The notes beneath the pieces were generated by a model, which saw only the letters and a program-made list of their open reading frames with translations, was not told where the DNA came from and made no database searches. The position numbers were made by a program, and so were the translations under genes. A DNA stretch of 64,000 nucleotides from Halosegnis marinus (GTDB lineage: Archaea; Halobacteriota; Halobacteria; Halobacteriales; Haloarculaceae): the NCBI RefSeq assembly GCF_029338355.1, contig NZ_CP119802.1, forward strand, positions 1,860,001-1,924,000. Direction: 5' to 3'. Below are positions 40,006 through 48,078 of this stretch, piece by piece (positions within the stretch are counted from its first letter, which is position 1; every line of letters begins with the position of its first letter).

Positions 40006-40506
40006 ATGCACGTCGCAGTCGGCAGCGGGAACCCGGTGAAGGCGGCGGCCGTCGAGGCGGCGCTGCCCGACGCCGCGGTCGAGGCGGTCCCCGTGGAGTC
40101 GGGCGTCGCGGAACAGCCGTACGGCCTCGCGGAGACCATCGCCGGCGCGGAGACGCGCGCCGAGCGCGCTCTCCCCGGCTACGACCTCGCCGTGGGCATC
40201 GAGGGCGGGGTCGCGCGCCTCCCCGACACGGAGGGGCTGTGGCTCGTGATGTGGGCTGCAGCCACGGACGGCGAGCGGTGGGGCCGGGGGAGCGGGCCGT
40301 CGCTCCGCCTGCCCGAGTCCATCGCCGCGCGGGTCGCCGCGGGCGAGGAACTCGGCCCGGTGATGGACGACGTGCTCGGCGAGGAGCACGTCGCGCGAAA
40401 GCAGGGGGCGGCCGGCGCGCTGACGGGCGGGGTCATCGACCGACAGGGGGCGCTGGAAGGTGCGGTGGCCGGGGCGCTCGGCCCGTTCCTCACCGACCGC
40501 TACTGA
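40006..40506 (+). CDS. Inosine/xanthosine triphosphatase (DUF84, YjjX family)
   Basis: 166 residues. Start HVAVGSGNPVKAAAVEAAL, the QPYGLAETIAGAETRAERAL stretch and the DLAVGIEGGV strand match the DUF84/YjjX house-cleaning phosphatases, which dephosphorylate ITP/XTP so they are not put into nucleic acids. The C-terminus has the family's KQGAAGALTGGVIDRQGAL. It overlaps the convergent glycosyltransferase gene by 17 bases. Confidence 0.85.
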   Translation: MHVAVGSGNPVKAAAVEAALPDAAVEAVPVESGVAEQPYGLAETIAGAETRAERALPGYDLAVGIEGGVARLPDTEGLWLVMWAAATDGERWGRGSGPSLRLPESIAARVAAGEELGPVMDDVLGEEHVARKQGAAGALTGGVIDRQGALEGAVAGALGPFLTDRY

Positions 40507-42334
40507 CGGAGTCGTCGGCCTCGCCCGCCCCCTCGACGGCCTCGGTGAGCGAGACGTTGAACAGGAGGGTGGAGGCGACGCCGCCGGCCACGGTGACGAC
40601 GTTCTTCACCGCGTGGTCCACGACGGCGACGGCGATGGCGACCGCGGCCGTCAGCCCCGGCACCGCGGTGAACGCCACGACGATGAGGGTGAACGCGCCC
40701 TCGTAGAGGCCGATGCCGCCGGGCGACAGCGGGATGACCTTCGCGAGGTTGCCGACGCTGACGGCGAAGAAGAGGACGGCGACGAGGTACGGCGTGAGCG
40801 CGAAGCCGAACGCCGCGACGACGACGACGGCGACGGCGACGTCCACGACCCACACCGCGAGGCTCGACAGGCCGACCCGGGCGAACGCCGCCCGGGTCCC
40901 CGCGACGGTCTGCACGTCGCCGACGAACCGCTCGATGACGCCGGTCACGTACGCGGCGTATGAGTCGTCGCTGACCCACCGGACCGCGCGGCCGACGAGG
41001 TCCGTGTCCCGGCGCGCGCTCGCGACGATGACGGCGACGGCGGCGACGGCGACGATTCCGACCCCGGCCGCCACGCGGAGGGCGGTCCGGGCCGCCTCGC
41101 CCGGCGCGATGGTCTCCCCGCCGATGGTGACGGTGCCGATGTCGGCGGCGATGGCCGCCGCGAGGCCGTCGGTCCCGCCGGTCGCCACGAGGCCGACGAG
41201 CACCGCGCCGGCGAGCGCCGTGATGGCGAGCAGGTCGAAGACGCGTTCGACGGCGAGCGAGGCGAACGCACTCGGGTACGCGACGCCGCGGCGCGCCTTC
41301 ACGACGTAGGCGCGCACGCCGTCGCCGAGGCGCGCTGGGAAGACGAGGTTCCCCGTCTGCGAGATGAATATCGCCCCGGTGAGGAAGCCGAGGTCGCCGT
41401 CGTAGCCGAGTTCCGCGAGGATGTCGCGGTAGCGCAGTCCCCGGAGCGGCCACGAGACGAGGTAGACCGCGGCCGAGACGCCGACGAGCGCCGGGTCCGC
41501 GCCCGCGATGGCGTCGAGGATGGCCGCGGGGTCGAGATACACCGTCATCAGGGCGAGCGCGACGACGACGAGCAGGGTGCCCGCGACGAGGCCCGCCCGC
41601 CGGGTGGCGCGCGGCCGGACGGAGAACTCCCACCAGACGCGGAGTATCTGGCTCCCCATCCCGAGCACGTCGCGCACGAGGTCCACCTTCGTGTCCCCCT
41701 TCGGCGTCCACCGCACGGGGAACTCCTTGACCCGGTAGCCGGCGCGCTGGGCGCGCACGAGCACCTCCGTGTCCCAGAACCAGTGGTCGTCCTCCACCTC
41801 GTCGAGCAGGTCGAACAGCGCCGCGCGGTCGAACGCCTTGAAGCCGCACTGGTGGTCGTACAGGTCCGACCGGAGGAACAGCTTGACCAGGGTGTTGTAC
41901 CCGGTGGAGGCGACGCCCCGTTCGGGTTCGCGCTCCTGCTTCTCGCCGGGCATCCGCCGGGAGCCCGTCACCACGTCGTACCCCTCCGTCCGAACGGACT
42001 CGACGAGTTCCTCCAGGTGGGCCATGTCCGTCGCGAGGTCGGTGTCGAAGTAGACGAGGGTGTCGCCGTGGCTGGCCTCGAAGGCGCGTTCGAGCGCGCC
42101 GCCGCGGCCCAGCCGCTCGTCGGAGTGGAAGTGGCGCACCCGGTCGTCCGCGGCCGCGAGGCGGTCGGCTATCTCGGGCGTGCGGTCGTCACAGCCGTCC
42201 TCGGCGACGATGACCTCGAACGACCCGGCGGGGAGGAAGGCGCCGAGGGTGTCGAGCGTCGTCTCGACGGTGTGCTCGATGGTCGCCTCCTCGTTGTACG
42301 CGGGGAGGACGACGCTCACCTCGACGCCGGTCAT
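40490..42334 (-). CDS. Glycosyltransferase 2 fused to a YbhN/UPF0104-type membrane (flippase-like) domain
   Basis: 614 residues. Residues 1-235 are a GT-A/GT2 domain of the dolichyl-phosphate sugar synthase type (VSVVLPAYNEEATIEHTVE, EDGCDDRTPE, YFDTDLATDM, QCGFKAFDR, DTEVLVRAQRAGYRVKEFPVRW). From about 245 there are eight or more helices of the lysylphosphatidylglycerol synthase TM / YbhN family (FPARLGDGVRAYVVK, ASLAVERVFDL, LSPGGIGLYEGAF). The enzyme probably loads a sugar on a polyprenyl phosphate and may move it across the membrane. The ATG at 42334 is preferred because the product begins MTGVEVSVVLPAYNE; 42361 is possible. Confidence 0.82.
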   Translation of the reverse strand: MTGVEVSVVLPAYNEEATIEHTVETTLDTLGAFLPAGSFEVIVAEDGCDDRTPEIADRLAAADDRVRHFHSDERLGRGGALERAFEASHGDTLVYFDTDLATDMAHLEELVESVRTEGYDVVTGSRRMPGEKQEREPERGVASTGYNTLVKLFLRSDLYDHQCGFKAFDRAALFDLLDEVEDDHWFWDTEVLVRAQRAGYRVKEFPVRWTPKGDTKVDLVRDVLGMGSQILRVWWEFSVRPRATRRAGLVAGTLLVVVALALMTVYLDPAAILDAIAGADPALVGVSAAVYLVSWPLRGLRYRDILAELGYDGDLGFLTGAIFISQTGNLVFPARLGDGVRAYVVKARRGVAYPSAFASLAVERVFDLLAITALAGAVLVGLVATGGTDGLAAAIAADIGTVTIGGETIAPGEAARTALRVAAGVGIVAVAAVAVIVASARRDTDLVGRAVRWVSDDSYAAYVTGVIERFVGDVQTVAGTRAAFARVGLSSLAVWVVDVAVAVVVVAAFGFALTPYLVAVLFFAVSVGNLAKVIPLSPGGIGLYEGAFTLIVVAFTAVPGLTAAVAIAVAVVDHAVKNVVTVAGGVASTLLFNVSLTEAVEGAGEADDSVSSGR

Positions 42335-42436
42335 TGGAGTCGGTTGTAAAGGGCCGGCCATGAACCTTCTGGGACGCGGTCTCGCGCCGGCACCGACGTC
42401 TAACTAAGTCGCTCCCTCGCGTAGCCGGCGACTCGG

Positions 42437-42655
42437 ATGGGCGGGGCCGCGTCGACGGACGGCGAGGGATGGCACGTGCGGAACCTCGACCGGGTGTACG
42501 AGACGTTCGACGCCGACCCGGACGGGCCCACGGCCGCGGCGGTCGTCTCGTTCGCCGTCGCGCTCGCCGCGTCGGCCATCCGCGGGGGACTCCCGCTCCC
42601 GAGAGTAGTCGCCGTCCTCGGGCCGCCGGATAAAGACGTTCGGCCTCGATGCTGA
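42437..42655 (+). CDS. Hypothetical small protein, 72 aa
   Basis: A weakly supported frame with strong C/G third positions and a plausible upstream TCTAACTAAG (42399-42408) for a leaderless ATG at 42437. The product starts MGGAASTDGEGWHVRNLDRVYETF and has one moderately hydrophobic helix (AAAVVSFAVALAASAI). Its last codons run through the TATA box of the next gene (GGATAAAGACG). No family was recognised. If it is not a gene, 42335-42744 is a 410-base spacer. Confidence 0.4.
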   Translation: MGGAASTDGEGWHVRNLDRVYETFDADPDGPTAAAVVSFAVALAASAIRGGLPLPRVVAVLGPPDKDVRPRC

Positions 42656-42744
42656 AGCTTCATCGACGGGCTCGTCGGAGTCGTAGTCGGGCGTCGGGCG
42701 GCCCGGCCGGGCCGGGCGCGTCCGCGCCGAACGGAGGCCAAGCT
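42656..42744 (+). promoter_or_regulatory. Leader with Shine-Dalgarno sequence before PRC-like gene 1
   Basis: TATA-like GGATAAAG (42627-42634) predicts a start of transcription near 42655-42660, so the ATG at 42745 has a leader of about 85-90 bases. It contains a GGAGG (42732-42736) eight bases before the ATG. The GC-rich GCGGCCCGGCCGGGCCGGGC stretch in the middle can fold. Confidence 0.45.
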
Positions 42745-42987
42745 ATGGTACGAGACTTCAAAGCCGAGGACAAGTCGAAACGAGTCGTGACCGCGGACGG
42801 CGACGCGGTCGGAACGGTGGACATGGCGGCCGGGTCGTCCGCGCACATCGCACCCGACGAGGACCTCTCGCGCAGCATCCGGCGACGGCTCGGGTGGACC
42901 GAGGAGGGCGAGGAGACCTACCGGCTCGACAAGTCGAAGGTCGACAGTATCACCGACGACGAGGTCAGGCTGAAGGGGAACCTGTAG
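42745..42987 (+). CDS. PRC-barrel-like small protein 1
   Basis: 80 residues. The KSKRVVTADGDAVGTVDMAAGSSAHIAPDEDL stretch has the R-V-x-x-x-D-G-x-x-V-G-x-V pattern of PRC-barrel/DUF2171 domains, and the end (RLDKSKVDSITDDEVRLKG) matches their last strand. A clear GGAGG ribosome-binding site decides this start over the upstream in-frame ATG at 42649, whose extra 32 residues are Arg/Gly-rich and look non-coding. It is convergent with and paralogous to the gene at 43021-43338. Confidence 0.68.
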   Translation: MVRDFKAEDKSKRVVTADGDAVGTVDMAAGSSAHIAPDEDLSRSIRRRLGWTEEGEETYRLDKSKVDSITDDEVRLKGNL

Positions 42988-43020
42988 CCGACGGGGCGGT
43001 CGCGCGTTCCCCCGCCGTAC

Positions 43021-43338
43021 TCATTTCTCGATGGCGGCTTCGAACTCCGACTCGGAGCCGGCCTCGCGTCGTTCGCGCCTCGACGCCGGGCGCTCCCCGC
43101 CGGCCGTCGCGATGACGACCCGCCGCCGGGTGATACGCTCGACGCGGCCGGCGTCGAGCCGGAAGACGCCCCGCTCGTCCCACGGGCCGGACAGCCACGA
43201 GCCGCACCCGTCGAGCAGTCCGGCCCTCGGCCGGACGTGGGCGTCGCCCGCCTCGATACGCACCACCGAGCCGACCACGTCGCCGTCGGTGGTGACGACC
43301 TCCTTCCCCTCGTCGTCGAATGTGAACGCTCGGGTCAT
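43021..43338 (-). CDS. PRC-barrel-like small protein 2
   Basis: 105 residues. EGKEVVTTDGDVVGSVVRIEAGDAHVRPRAGLLDG parallels the first PRC-like protein almost motif for motif, and FRLDAGRVERITRRRVVIA closes the barrel. A basic/acidic tail (SRRERREAGSESEFEAAIEK) is added. The ATG at 43338 has GGAGG ten bases upstream (43348-43352 on the opposite strand), with a TTTTTATACG promoter at 43418-43427, giving a ~60-base leader. The two paralogues face each other tail to tail. Confidence 0.68.
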   Translation of the reverse strand: MTRAFTFDDEGKEVVTTDGDVVGSVVRIEAGDAHVRPRAGLLDGCGSWLSGPWDERGVFRLDAGRVERITRRRVVIATAGGERPASRRERREAGSESEFEAAIEK

Positions 43339-43449
43339 GGATACACGCCTCCGGGACGCCACGGGCACCCGGTGTGTGTCCCCGTGACACTGTCCGTCCG
43401 GAGCTACGTCGAACTCGTATAAAAACGATTTCACGGTCGCCGCCGGCCG

Positions 43450-44196
43450 TCACAGCGCCGTTTCGAGGGCGTCCAGGTGTTCGATGCCGACGACGGCGAC
43501 CACGTCGCCCGCCGCGCGAAGCTCCCGGATCCGGGTCGCCATCGCGGCCTCGCGGACGGCGTCGATGCGCGCGATGGCCGGCGGCGTCTCGATGGCGCGC
43601 AGGAACGCCTGCCGCTGTCCCACGTGTGCGGCCTCGTGGTCCGCCTGAACGGTCGGGTCGTCGAGCAGCGAGCAGTCGTACTCGATGTGCGAGTACAGCC
43701 GGAGCCTGACCGGGGTGACGGCCCCGACGAGCGCGCCCAGCCGGCAGGCGAGCGCGTGGCCGACTCCCGAGACGAGGTCCCGCGCCAGTGCCCGGACGAC
43801 GCCCCTCGGCGCGGGGTTCGCGAGCAGTTCCGCCGCGAGCAGCCGGAGGTAGGTGCGGCTCGGGGCGTCGATGCCCACGGTCGGCACGTCCCCGGCGGCC
43901 TGACTCGCGGCGCTCATCTCGCCGCCGAGCCGCGGGGGGACGTACCGGTCGTCGCCGTACAGCCGGAACAGCGGCACCGAGAGCGGGGGGAGCTCCAGCG
44001 CGAGGACCGCCGGCGCGAACGCGTCGAGGAGGTGCGCGACGCGGACGACGCTCGCGGGGTGGTCGTGAACCACGCCGACGAGCAGAACCGCGCCGCGCCC
44101 GTCCGTCCCGGGGACACACCGGACGAACCGCCCGTCGAGCCGGGGGTCCGCGGACGGGCTCTCCACCGCGCTCGCGACCTCGGAGCAGTCGAACAT
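43450..44196 (-). CDS. TraB/PrgY-like protein
   Basis: 248 residues. VLLVGVVHDHPASVVRVAHLL and PAVLALELPPLSVPL match the start of the TraB/PrgY (pheromone shutdown, TIKI-like) fold, including the early His and the later Glu of its presumed metal site. AMATRIRELRAAGDVVAVVGIEHLDALE matches the family's closing R-N-x-x-M/A-A-x-x-I...G-x-x-H-x-x-G strand-helix. No membrane domain follows. Family known; function in archaea unknown. TAAGTAC (44220-44226) sits about 27 bases upstream of the ATG. Confidence 0.68.
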   Translation of the reverse strand: MFDCSEVASAVESPSADPRLDGRFVRCVPGTDGRGAVLLVGVVHDHPASVVRVAHLLDAFAPAVLALELPPLSVPLFRLYGDDRYVPPRLGGEMSAASQAAGDVPTVGIDAPSRTYLRLLAAELLANPAPRGVVRALARDLVSGVGHALACRLGALVGAVTPVRLRLYSHIEYDCSLLDDPTVQADHEAAHVGQRQAFLRAIETPPAIARIDAVREAAMATRIRELRAAGDVVAVVGIEHLDALETAL

Positions 44197-44287
44197 CGTC
44201 CGACAGTTACCCGAACGAGTACTTAGACCCGTCTCCGCCGCCGCCGAGCGGCCGAAACCGGCTCCTAACGAAGGGCGAGGGGACCAA

Positions 44288-44926
44288 GTGACTCCCGTGT
44301 TCGAGGACAGAACCGACGCCGGCCGCCGGCTGGCCGCGGTGCTCGACGACCACGACGTCGAGGCGGATATCGTGCTCGCGGTGCCGCGCGGCGGGCTCCC
44401 GGTCGGCCGGGTCGTCGCGGACGCGCTCGGCGTCGCGCTCGACATCGTCTCGGCGCGTAAGCTCGGGGCTCCGGGCAACCCGGAGCTCGCCATCGGGGCG
44501 GTCGCGGCCGACGGCACCGTGTGGCTGAACGAGTCGCTCGTCGCCGAACTGGGCGTCACGGACGCGTACGTCGAGGAGCGGACCCGCAGCGAGCGGGAGG
44601 TCGCGGCGGGGAAGGTCGAACGCTACCGGGGCGACCGCCCGCCGCTCGACCTCCGCGGGAAGCGCGTGGTCGTCGTGGACGACGGCGTCGCGACGGGCGC
44701 GACGACGACGGCCTGCATCACACAGGTGCGAAAGGCGGGGGCCGCGCGCGTCGTCCTCGCCGTGCCCGTCGCCTCGCCGGGTGCGGCCGAACGGCTCGCC
44801 GCCGAGGCGGACGAGGTCGTCTGCGTCGAGACGCCGCCCCACTTCGGCTCCGTCGGGCAGTTCTACGAGTCCTTCCCGCAGGTGTCGGACGACGAAGCCC
44901 GGGCGTCCCTCGACGCGGGGGAGTAG
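44288..44926 (+). CDS. Phosphoribosyltransferase-family protein
   Basis: 212 residues from a GTG. The PRPP-binding loop is VVVVDDGVATGATT (residues about 118-131), with an early AVPRGGLPVGRVVADAL and VSARKLGAPGNPELAIGAVA. This layout is that of the widespread predicted phosphoribosyltransferases (often beside dienelactone hydrolases) rather than of hpt or upp. The substrate base is unknown. CTCCTAACG about 22 bases upstream may be the promoter. Confidence 0.82.
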   Translation: MTPVFEDRTDAGRRLAAVLDDHDVEADIVLAVPRGGLPVGRVVADALGVALDIVSARKLGAPGNPELAIGAVAADGTVWLNESLVAELGVTDAYVEERTRSEREVAAGKVERYRGDRPPLDLRGKRVVVVDDGVATGATTTACITQVRKAGAARVVLAVPVASPGAAERLAAEADEVVCVETPPHFGSVGQFYESFPQVSDDEARASLDAGE

Positions 44927-44938
44927 GGTCGCCGCCGG

Positions 44939-45706
44939 CTACATGTACATCCGGTCGCCGGGGTACTCCCGGCCGTCCCCGCCGCTCGTCCCCTCCTGGA
45001 GCGCCGCCATCCGTTCGGCGAGGTCCGCGTAGTACTGTTTCGTCTCGGCGGCCCGCTCCCGCAGCGCCGACTCGTCGACCTCGATGCCGTACACCGGTTC
45101 GAGCGCGTCGAGCAGCCGCAGCGCCGCGTCGAAGTCGGGGCCGGGGAGATGCGTGGGCGTGACCAACACGCCGGCGGGCGGCGCGTCGCCGTCGAGGCTC
45201 CGGGCCAGCAGTTCGCCGACGACGCCGTCGAAGAACCCCCCGGCAAGGGGGCCGATGTCGGGCTCCTCCTCCGGGAAGTGCCGGCTCCGGTACGCCTCGG
45301 TAGCGACGTGGAAGACGCGGTGCTCCGTCTCGCTGTGGGGGAACGGCGCGCCGTGGAGCACGGTCGTCTCCTCGATGCCGCGCTCGTCCGCCCAGTCGAA
45401 CAGGGCGTCCGCGAGCGGGTCCGCGACCTCGACGGGGAAGAACACCTCGCTCACGAGCACCGTGACGTCGGCGTCGGGCACGCCGTAGAGCCGTATCGGG
45501 TGCCGGGGTTGCCCGTCGGTGAACGGGGTGATGTCGGGGAGGTTCCGGCTCCTGACGTGGCCCAGTCGCTCCGTCTCGGCGTGCGTGACGAAGTGGTCCG
45601 CCGCCGTCAGCCCCGCGACGCCGACGCCCGCCGTCCCGACGAGCAGCCGGCTCCCCGGCTCCGTTCCGTCCGCCGTTACCACCTCGAAGGAGGGCTCTCG
45701 CGTCAT
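44939..45706 (-). CDS. PAC2-family protein
   Basis: 255 residues. It starts with GSRLLVGTAGVGVAGLTAADHFVTH, equivalent to the G-x-x-N/GxG start of PAC2 (proteasome assembly chaperone 2-like) proteins. It continues with ITPFTDGQPRHPIRLYG, TTVLHGAPFPHSE, and PAGVLVTPTHLPGPDFDAALRLLDALEPVYGIEVD. Archaeal PAC2 homologues are linked with proteasome assembly by homology; direct evidence is thin. GGTTATTATCC (45727-45737) at about -25 supports the ATG at 45706. Confidence 0.8.
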   Translation of the reverse strand: MTREPSFEVVTADGTEPGSRLLVGTAGVGVAGLTAADHFVTHAETERLGHVRSRNLPDITPFTDGQPRHPIRLYGVPDADVTVLVSEVFFPVEVADPLADALFDWADERGIEETTVLHGAPFPHSETEHRVFHVATEAYRSRHFPEEEPDIGPLAGGFFDGVVGELLARSLDGDAPPAGVLVTPTHLPGPDFDAALRLLDALEPVYGIEVDESALRERAAETKQYYADLAERMAALQEGTSGGDGREYPGDRMYM

Positions 45707-45811
45707 AACGGCTCTTCGACGGCACGGATAATAACCGCTGGTGCCGAGGTGGCGACCGCCGGCACCCGCATCGGGGCGTAGCTTCATTACGCCGTCATCG
45801 GAGGTACCCCT

Positions 45812-46210
45812 ATGAGCGGCGTCGACGAGGAGACACGCAGTCGAATCGAGTCGGACCCGTACTGTGCGTTCTTAGGGATAACGCTCGCCTCCCTCGCGCC
45901 CGGCGCGGCACGGACGCGGCTCACCGTCGCCGAGAAGCACCTGAACTTCCACGGCACGCCCCACGGCGGGGCGATATACTCGCTCGCGGACGCCGCCTTC
46001 GCGGCCGCGTCGAACGCGGGCGACCGCACCGCCGTCGCGCTGGAGACCAACATCTCCTATCTCGAAGCCGTCGAGGTCGGGGAGACGATAACCGCGACGG
46101 CGGCCGAGACACACGACGGCGGCCGCACCGCGGAGTACGAGATCGAGGTGACGGACGGGGCCGACGAGCGGATAGCGACCTTCCGGGGCCGCGTCTACCG
46201 GCTCGACTGA
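45812..46210 (+). CDS. PaaI-family hotdog thioesterase
   Basis: 132 residues. The hotdog motif HGGAIYSLADAAFAAASN (residues about 52-69, catalytic Asp in LADAAF) and LNFHGTPHGG match PaaI. It hydrolyses acyl-CoA thioesters, and in phenylacetate degradation relieves CoA trapping by dead-end intermediates. It stands at the edge of the paa island, with its own promoter (CTTCATTACG, about 25 bases upstream), and is convergent with the UspA/Liv operon. A paa role is supported by context but not proved. Confidence 0.82.
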   Translation: MSGVDEETRSRIESDPYCAFLGITLASLAPGAARTRLTVAEKHLNFHGTPHGGAIYSLADAAFAAASNAGDRTAVALETNISYLEAVEVGETITATAAETHDGGRTAEYEIEVTDGADERIATFRGRVYRLD

Positions 46211-46219
46211 CCGCCGGCG

Positions 46220-46603
46220 CTACCGCCGGCAGAACAGCACCGGCCGCTCCGTCCGCAGCATCACCGACTGGGCGACGCTGCCGAACAGCGCCTTGCCGGT
46301 CGGCGACCGGTCGCGCCCCCCGACACAGACGGCGTCGACGTCGAGTTCGTCGGCGACGGCCACGATTCGGTCCGCGGGGTCGCCGCTCTCGCCGCGCAGC
46401 GTCACCTCGGCCCCGCCGTCGAGGAGCCGCTCCTCGGCGCGCCGGGCCGCCTCGACCTGTGACACGGAACTCCCCTCCGCGTTCTCGCCGAAGACGTGGA
46501 GCACCCACACGGTCAGCCGGTCGCCGTCGAACAGGTCCAGCAGCTGTGCCGCCTGCGAGGCCGCGCGTTCGGCGTCGTCGACGGCGAGGAGGACGACGGG
46601 CAT
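46220..46603 (-). CDS. Universal stress protein (UspA family)
   Basis: 127 residues. It starts PVVLLAVDDAERAASQAAQLL. The ATP-binding signature G-x2-G-x9-G-S/T is in CVGGRDRSPTGKALFGSVAQSVML, which favours an ATP-binding Usp. It starts one base before the LivF stop region, so it is the last gene of the Liv-type operon. Usp proteins attached to transporters often modulate them; here that is inference. Confidence 0.85.
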   Translation of the reverse strand: MPVVLLAVDDAERAASQAAQLLDLFDGDRLTVWVLHVFGENAEGSSVSQVEAARRAEERLLDGGAEVTLRGESGDPADRIVAVADELDVDAVCVGGRDRSPTGKALFGSVAQSVMLRTERPVLFCRR

Positions 46604-47320
46604 CTACCGCTCACCCCCGTCGCCGACGCCGAGGTACCGGCCGAGCGTCTCCTCGTCGTCGCGGACGTCGGCGGCCGGTCCCTCGTGGACCACCCGGCCG
46701 CGGTCCATGACGTAGGCGTGGTCCGCGACGTCGAGCGCGACCTGGACGTTCTGCTCGACCAGCAGCACCGCCATGTCCAGGTCCTCGATGACCGACTCGA
46801 TGCGGCGGACGACGTACGGCGCCAGCCCCTCGGTCGGCTCGTCGAGCAACAGCAGGTCCGGGTCGCCGACGAGCGCCCGGGCGATGGCGAGCATCTGTTG
46901 CTCGCCGCCGGACAGCACCGACGCGTGGCTGTGTTCCCGCTCCCGGAGGTTCTCGAAGGTGTCGAGCACGTCCTCGACGCCCGGCCCCGTTCCCTCGGCG
47001 CCGAGCGCGCCCATCCGGATGTTCTCGCGGACGGTCAGCCCCGGGAAGACGCGCCGCTCCTCGGGGACGAAGCCGATGCCCAGTCGGGCGGTTCCCTCGG
47101 GACCGACCGCGGTGATGTCCTCGCCGTCGAAGGTGACGGTGCCGGCCGTCGGCTCGATGTTGCCCGTGATCGCCCGCATCGTCGTCGTCTTGCCGACCCC
47201 GTTGCGGCCGACGAGCGCGGAGACCCGTCCGGCTTCGACGGCGAGGTCGACGCCCTGGAGCACCTCCGTGAGGCCGTAGCCGCCCCGGAGCCCGCGCACG
47301 GACAGTAGCGGGTCGCTCAT
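46604..47320 (-). CDS. livF: Liv-type ABC transporter ATP-binding protein (LivF)
   Basis: 238 residues. Walker A GRNGVGKTTTMRAI (residues about 38-51), ABC signature LSGGEQQMLAIARAL and Walker B LLLLDEPTEGLAP are intact. The order and size match LivF, the second ATPase of branched-chain amino acid / aromatic acid uptake systems. It starts overlapping the LivG stop by four bases. With the neighbouring paa genes, phenylacetate or a related aromatic acid is a possible substrate. Confidence 0.9.
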   Translation of the reverse strand: MSDPLLSVRGLRGGYGLTEVLQGVDLAVEAGRVSALVGRNGVGKTTTMRAITGNIEPTAGTVTFDGEDITAVGPEGTARLGIGFVPEERRVFPGLTVRENIRMGALGAEGTGPGVEDVLDTFENLREREHSHASVLSGGEQQMLAIARALVGDPDLLLLDEPTEGLAPYVVRRIESVIEDLDMAVLLVEQNVQVALDVADHAYVMDRGRVVHEGPAADVRDDEETLGRYLGVGDGGER

Positions 47321-48078
47321 CCGCGCACACCCCCGAGGTACGCCTCGTTCACGGCCTCGTCGTCGGCTATCTCGGCGGGCGGGCCGGTCGCGAGCACCTC
47401 CCCCCTCGCAAGCACGGTTATCGAGTCGGAGAGCCGCATCACCAGGTCGATGTCGTGTTCGATGAGGAGGAGCGAGCAGTCGTCGAGCACCTCGCCGATG
47501 AGTTCCATCGTGGCTCTGGTCTCGTCGCCGCTCATCCCCGCCGTCGGCTCGTCCAGCAGGACGACCTTCGGGTCGGTCGCGAGCACCAGCCCGAGTTCCA
47601 GCCGGCGGCGGTCGCCGTAGGCGAGCGTGCTCGCCGGCTCGCTCTCCACCGACGCGAGGCCGATGCGGTCGAGGACGTCGTCCGTCACCACGTTGACCCC
47701 CTCGAAGGAGTCCTTGTGCCGGAGGAACGCGTCGCGCCCCCCGACCTCCCCGGTCACCGACTGGGCGGCGAGCCGGACGTTCTCGCGGACGGTGAGCGCG
47801 TCGAAGACGTTCGTTATCTGGAACGAGCGCGCCAGCCCGCGGTGGACCCGCTCGTGCGGCGCCGTCCGCGTCAGGTCGGCTCCGTCGAACTCGACGGTGC
47901 CGTCGCTCGGTTTCATCGCGCCGGAGAGACAGTTGAACAGCGTGGTCTTCCCCGCGCCGTTCGGGCCGATGACGCTCCTGAACTCCCCCGGCTCGACGGA
48001 GAGGCTCACGTGGTCGACGGCGGTCAGTTCCCCGAACCGCTTCGTCAGGTCGCGGGTCCGGAGTATCGGCTCAGTCAT
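47317..48078 (-). CDS. livG: Liv-type ABC transporter ATP-binding protein (LivG)
   Basis: 253 residues. Walker A GPNGAGKTTLFNCL, a signature region replaced by LAYGDRRRLELGLVLA (as usual in LivG), Walker B VVLLDEPTAGMSGDE and the LivG-typical late motif LLLIEHDIDLVMRLSD. The start overlaps the permease stop region by eight bases. It pairs with LivF to drive the LivH-LivM permease. Confidence 0.9.
   Translation of the reverse strand: MTEPILRTRDLTKRFGELTAVDHVSLSVEPGEFRSVIGPNGAGKTTLFNCLSGAMKPSDGTVEFDGADLTRTAPHERVHRGLARSFQITNVFDALTVRENVRLAAQSVTGEVGGRDAFLRHKDSFEGVNVVTDDVLDRIGLASVESEPASTLAYGDRRRLELGLVLATDPKVVLLDEPTAGMSGDETRATMELIGEVLDDCSLLLIEHDIDLVMRLSDSITVLARGEVLATGPPAEIADDEAVNEAYLGGVRG

Noticed and set aside
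40006-40506. Ham1/RdgB-type ITPase
   Set aside because: The start and IEGGV strand fit the DUF84/YjjX family better than RdgB, which has a T/SxNxxK and longer chain.
42400-42846. Hypothetical gene on the - strand
   Set aside because: The frame spans the PRC-like gene's promoter and start and is low in complexity. The + strand frames fit base bias and promoter positions better.
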